A stretch of 64,000 nt of DNA from the NCBI GenBank assembly GCA_029582165.1, contig CM055876.1:27845317-27909316 (forward strand), written 5' to 3'. Positions 61,796 through 64,000 of the stretch are shown in pieces; positions within the stretch are counted from its first letter, which is position 1; each line of letters starts with the position of its first letter. The DNA is from Portulaca oleracea. Taxonomy: Eukaryota > Streptophyta > Magnoliopsida > Caryophyllales > Portulacaceae. Below the pieces are notes generated by a model that was given only the letters and a program-made list of their open reading frames with translations, was not told where the DNA came from and searched no databases. The position numbers and the translations under genes were made by a program.

Positions 61796-61822
61796 TTTTG
61801 GGCACCAATTCTACTAGTGATG

Positions 61823-62692
61823 GCCAGAGTTCCTCCTGCGAGAATAGAACAGGTTTGGGTCGGAGTGTGCTCAAGCGATATTATAACCAATGTTAACTCC
61901 GACACTGCTTGAAATGAAGTTCGATCGCACTTTCCACAAAAGCTTGTGACTATATAAGGTTTGCCAAAAACAATACTTGAATATTTTGCTTGAAAATATT
62001 CTTATAGCATATACAAAAATTATTATTTCAACAAAAAATTTAGATCAATTGTTAAAAGTGAGATTTTTTTTGGAAAATTAAATTGTAAGGTAAGGTAATT
62101 TTAAAATATTTTATATATTATGAATTTATTCTTTTCAACTTATAATAAATAATGATCATTAATATTCAATATTTATCGAGAGTTATCAATACTCACTGTT
62201 ATTCATCAATACTTCCTAAGATGTTAACTATGTATCTTTTGACAATTACGTGATTAGTTAAGCACCTCTCGAATTCTTGTTAGCTTTTCATGGTTTGGAA
62301 ATTAATTTTAAAATTATTTTTGACTAAAGAATTAGATAAAAGTTGTTAAAGTCCATACAAATGACCGAGTTAAATTCAATACTTTAGTCGTTATTTTATG
62401 TTGTACAATTATAATTATTTGTACTAATCATGTTATAAAATTCTGAAAAAGAAGAAGAAGCTAGATATAGATAGGTAAATTAATGACTTGTGAATTAGTA
62501 CTACCTTTATCAAAGAAAAAGTTTATGTAATAAAATTACTATTTGACTGTAGTGGTCAGAAAAGATTCATAATTATGAATCTTTAAAGGAAAATTAGATT
62601 GTATTGCATTGTACTTTAAATATTTGATTTTATAACAAACTGTACTTTAAATTTATATCACAGTATACTAAAACGTAAATTTGTTAGAGTTC
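61823..62692. other. AT-rich intergenic, no gene seen
   Basis: This lies between the CACTA right end and the next MITE. No protein motif, RNA gene or bounded repeat could be recognised. Confidence 0.5.
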
Positions 62693-62934
62693 AGTGTAAC
62701 ACCACCAAGTAGGGGTGAAACCAACTTGATAGATTGTCCACATGTCACCTTTGTTATTGGAATTTAGTAGACCAAACTTTATGATAGTTAGATTACAGTA
62801 AACCCAAAAATTTGTTATTGGATTTCAATACACCAAATTTTGTTATAACTACATTACAGTAACTCCGTGGTCAGTGATGGTGCCATGTAGACAATCTATT
62901 GAGTTGGTTTCACCCAACTCGGTGGTGGTACACT
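62693..62934. mobile_element. MITE of 242 bp with ~55-bp inverted ends
   Basis: The left end agtgtaacaccaccaagtag and the right end (reverse complement agtgtaccaccaccgagttg) are inverted. They continue with gggtgaaaccaacttgatag and gattgtccacatg. An inner direct repeat (ttgttattggaatttagtag and ttgttattggatttcaatac) forms the centre. The target duplication is not clear. Confidence 0.75.
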
Positions 62935-62946
62935 AAAAAATCCAAC

Positions 62947-64000
62947 CACTACTAGAAATTATATCAATTGGCGTAAGGAAAAAATGAGTAGATTGGGTGT
63001 AAACTGACCCCAATAAGCTATTAGCGTGAGATTTGAACTTACGCCAAAAGCCTTTACGCATTTGTGGAAAAAGCGTAAGAAATTGGCGTAAGTTAGGGTC
63101 TCAAGCCAAAACAGTTGGCGTGAGAACCAAACTTACTCCAACTTTTGACGCTTTTTTCACAAATCCCAGTAACTAATATTCTGTGTGTAAAAGATAAAAG
63201 AGGCGTGAGTTTTTTGTATAAACTAACGTCACTTTTCGGATTTAATTTAAAAAAAATAAATGAAATTGCTCCAATTTAATTAAACACCACACCATATATT
63301 TTGTAGGTGGTATAATTAAAATGGAGCAAATTCATTCTTTTTAGTTATACAAAATTAGTTTGTTAAAAAAAATTTATATATGCATAAAAAAAATTTCAGT
63401 TAATGTTTTTTTGAAATCAAACATAACGATTTCATTAATAACAAGTCATACGACACTTACAATGAATATCGTGATTGAACAATTGTAGATCTAAAACATA
63501 GATATGAAATTCAACTTTAAATAACTAATACTAATCTTACTGACGTTCGACTCTGATTTCTCCGATGACTTGCATCTTTACCATTGATGGAGAACCTCAC
63601 AAGCCGTGCTATAGCGATTTGAAATTCGATCTTCATCCAACGTATTAGACCACACCAACTGAACAAAAACTCTAGAAAGAGACTAAAAACCCTAAATAAG
63701 GGTACAAAAAAACTCTTACAAAAGAAGCGACTAACTTTCTTTGCGAAAATGTAAAGCCAAACTAATAATTGGAGTAGAAATCAATTAAATTGGGGCTTAC
63801 TATCGACAAAAGAATCGATAGCAACCCCTCCAAGGAAATGGAGGCTAGGGTTTTCTAGAGAGAAAAAAAAGGAGGAGGCTAGGGTTTTCTCAAAGCTTAC
63901 TTAATTTATTACATGCTCAATGTTTTAAAAAAAATTCAGTTAATGTTATAATAAGAAAATTATATGTATACCATGTACAATCATATATATATGTATATAT
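62947..64000 (+). mobile_element. Left end of a second CACTA transposon (continues beyond the window)
   Basis: Seen: the terminus cactactagaaattatatca is a typical CACTA end. It is followed by subterminal motifs ggcgtaag, gcgtgag and cttacgcc in both orientations at about 62972-63160. The subterminal unit differs from that of the 52708-61819 element, so it is another family. The remaining part to 64000 shows no recognisable gene. The right end is outside the window; the predicted 3-bp duplication there would be aac. Confidence 0.75.

Larger units (their letters stand above)
52708..61819 (+). mobile_element. Complete CACTA (En/Spm) transposon, 9.1 kb, disabled
   Basis: Seen: it starts cactagtagaattggggtca and ends ggcaccaattctactagtg, so the terminal inverted repeats are cactagtagaattgg with a variable inner part. 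The 3-bp target duplication atg flanks it (52705-52707 and 61820-61822). Subterminal arrays of ggcgtctgttt in both orientations occupy both ends. Inside, in the same direction, are a TNP2-type transposase gene and a second, Transposase_24-type gene, the normal layout of autonomous CACTA elements. Stop codons and frameshifts in the first gene show that it can no longer move by itself. Confidence 0.95.

Noticed and set aside
63420..63720. Stretch with codon-like composition on the minus strand near the window end
   Set aside because: Both strands have frequent stops and no family motif is visible; it may be a retroelement remnant inside the second CACTA, but the evidence is too thin.

Overview
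This is nuclear DNA from a flowering plant, almost certainly a eudicot. It is AT-rich and packed with transposable elements, and its genes carry GT-AG introns. It holds three host protein genes and one tRNA gene. An 11S seed globulin, the splicing factor SLU7 and an R2R3-MYB factor of subgroup 2 are all encoded on the minus strand. A Caryophyllales/Amaranthaceae-type genome (spinach, beet, quinoa relatives) is a plausible guess from the repeat landscape and the globulin, but the sequence alone does not fix the species.

Layout. 1-15.2 kb: remnants of L1-type LINEs. One LINE is split by a 3.8-kb solo LTR, then partly copied in a head-to-tail duplication of about 2.2-2.5 kb. 15.3-23.0 kb: gene island with the globulin (15545-17576), tRNA-Thr(AGT) (18056-18129) and SLU7 (18793-22982, nine coding exons). 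23.3-26.3 kb: two adjacent long-inverted-repeat elements with similar termini; the second is a near-complete 1.6-kb foldback. 26.6-31.1 kb: a minus-strand Ty3/gypsy gag fragment split by a second solo LTR (3.5 kb, intact 5-bp target duplication). 31.2-32.1 kb: a five-copy tandem array of about 186 bp. 33.2-37.9 kb: nested MITEs and a hAT element. 38.6-40.8 kb: the MYB gene. 42.9-44.1 kb: another LINE 3' end. 44.6-52.6 kb: microsatellites, a tandem array with alternating monomers, and more nested MITEs. 52.7-61.8 kb: one complete but disabled CACTA (En/Spm) transposon carrying both TNP2-type and Transposase_24-type genes. 62.9 kb to the end: the left terminus of a second CACTA element.

No operon-like or cooperating gene set exists here. 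The three genes are independent, and their surroundings are best read as a stratified record of insertions. Several insertions have exact boundaries because the target duplications survive: ctttt (6690/10525), tgtatatgtt (9119/9692), ttaatttta (11869/12433), ggact (27195/30699), cttag (33910/34656), tttgaaag (33796/35375), ttaatataa (47925/48692) and atg (52705/61820). I saw no convincing new biological system. The most unusual structures are the foldback element, the crossed Stowaway arms, the tandem array inside a terminal-inverted-repeat element, and a CACTA transposase gene whose five recognised stops within its readable blocks are all TAG.
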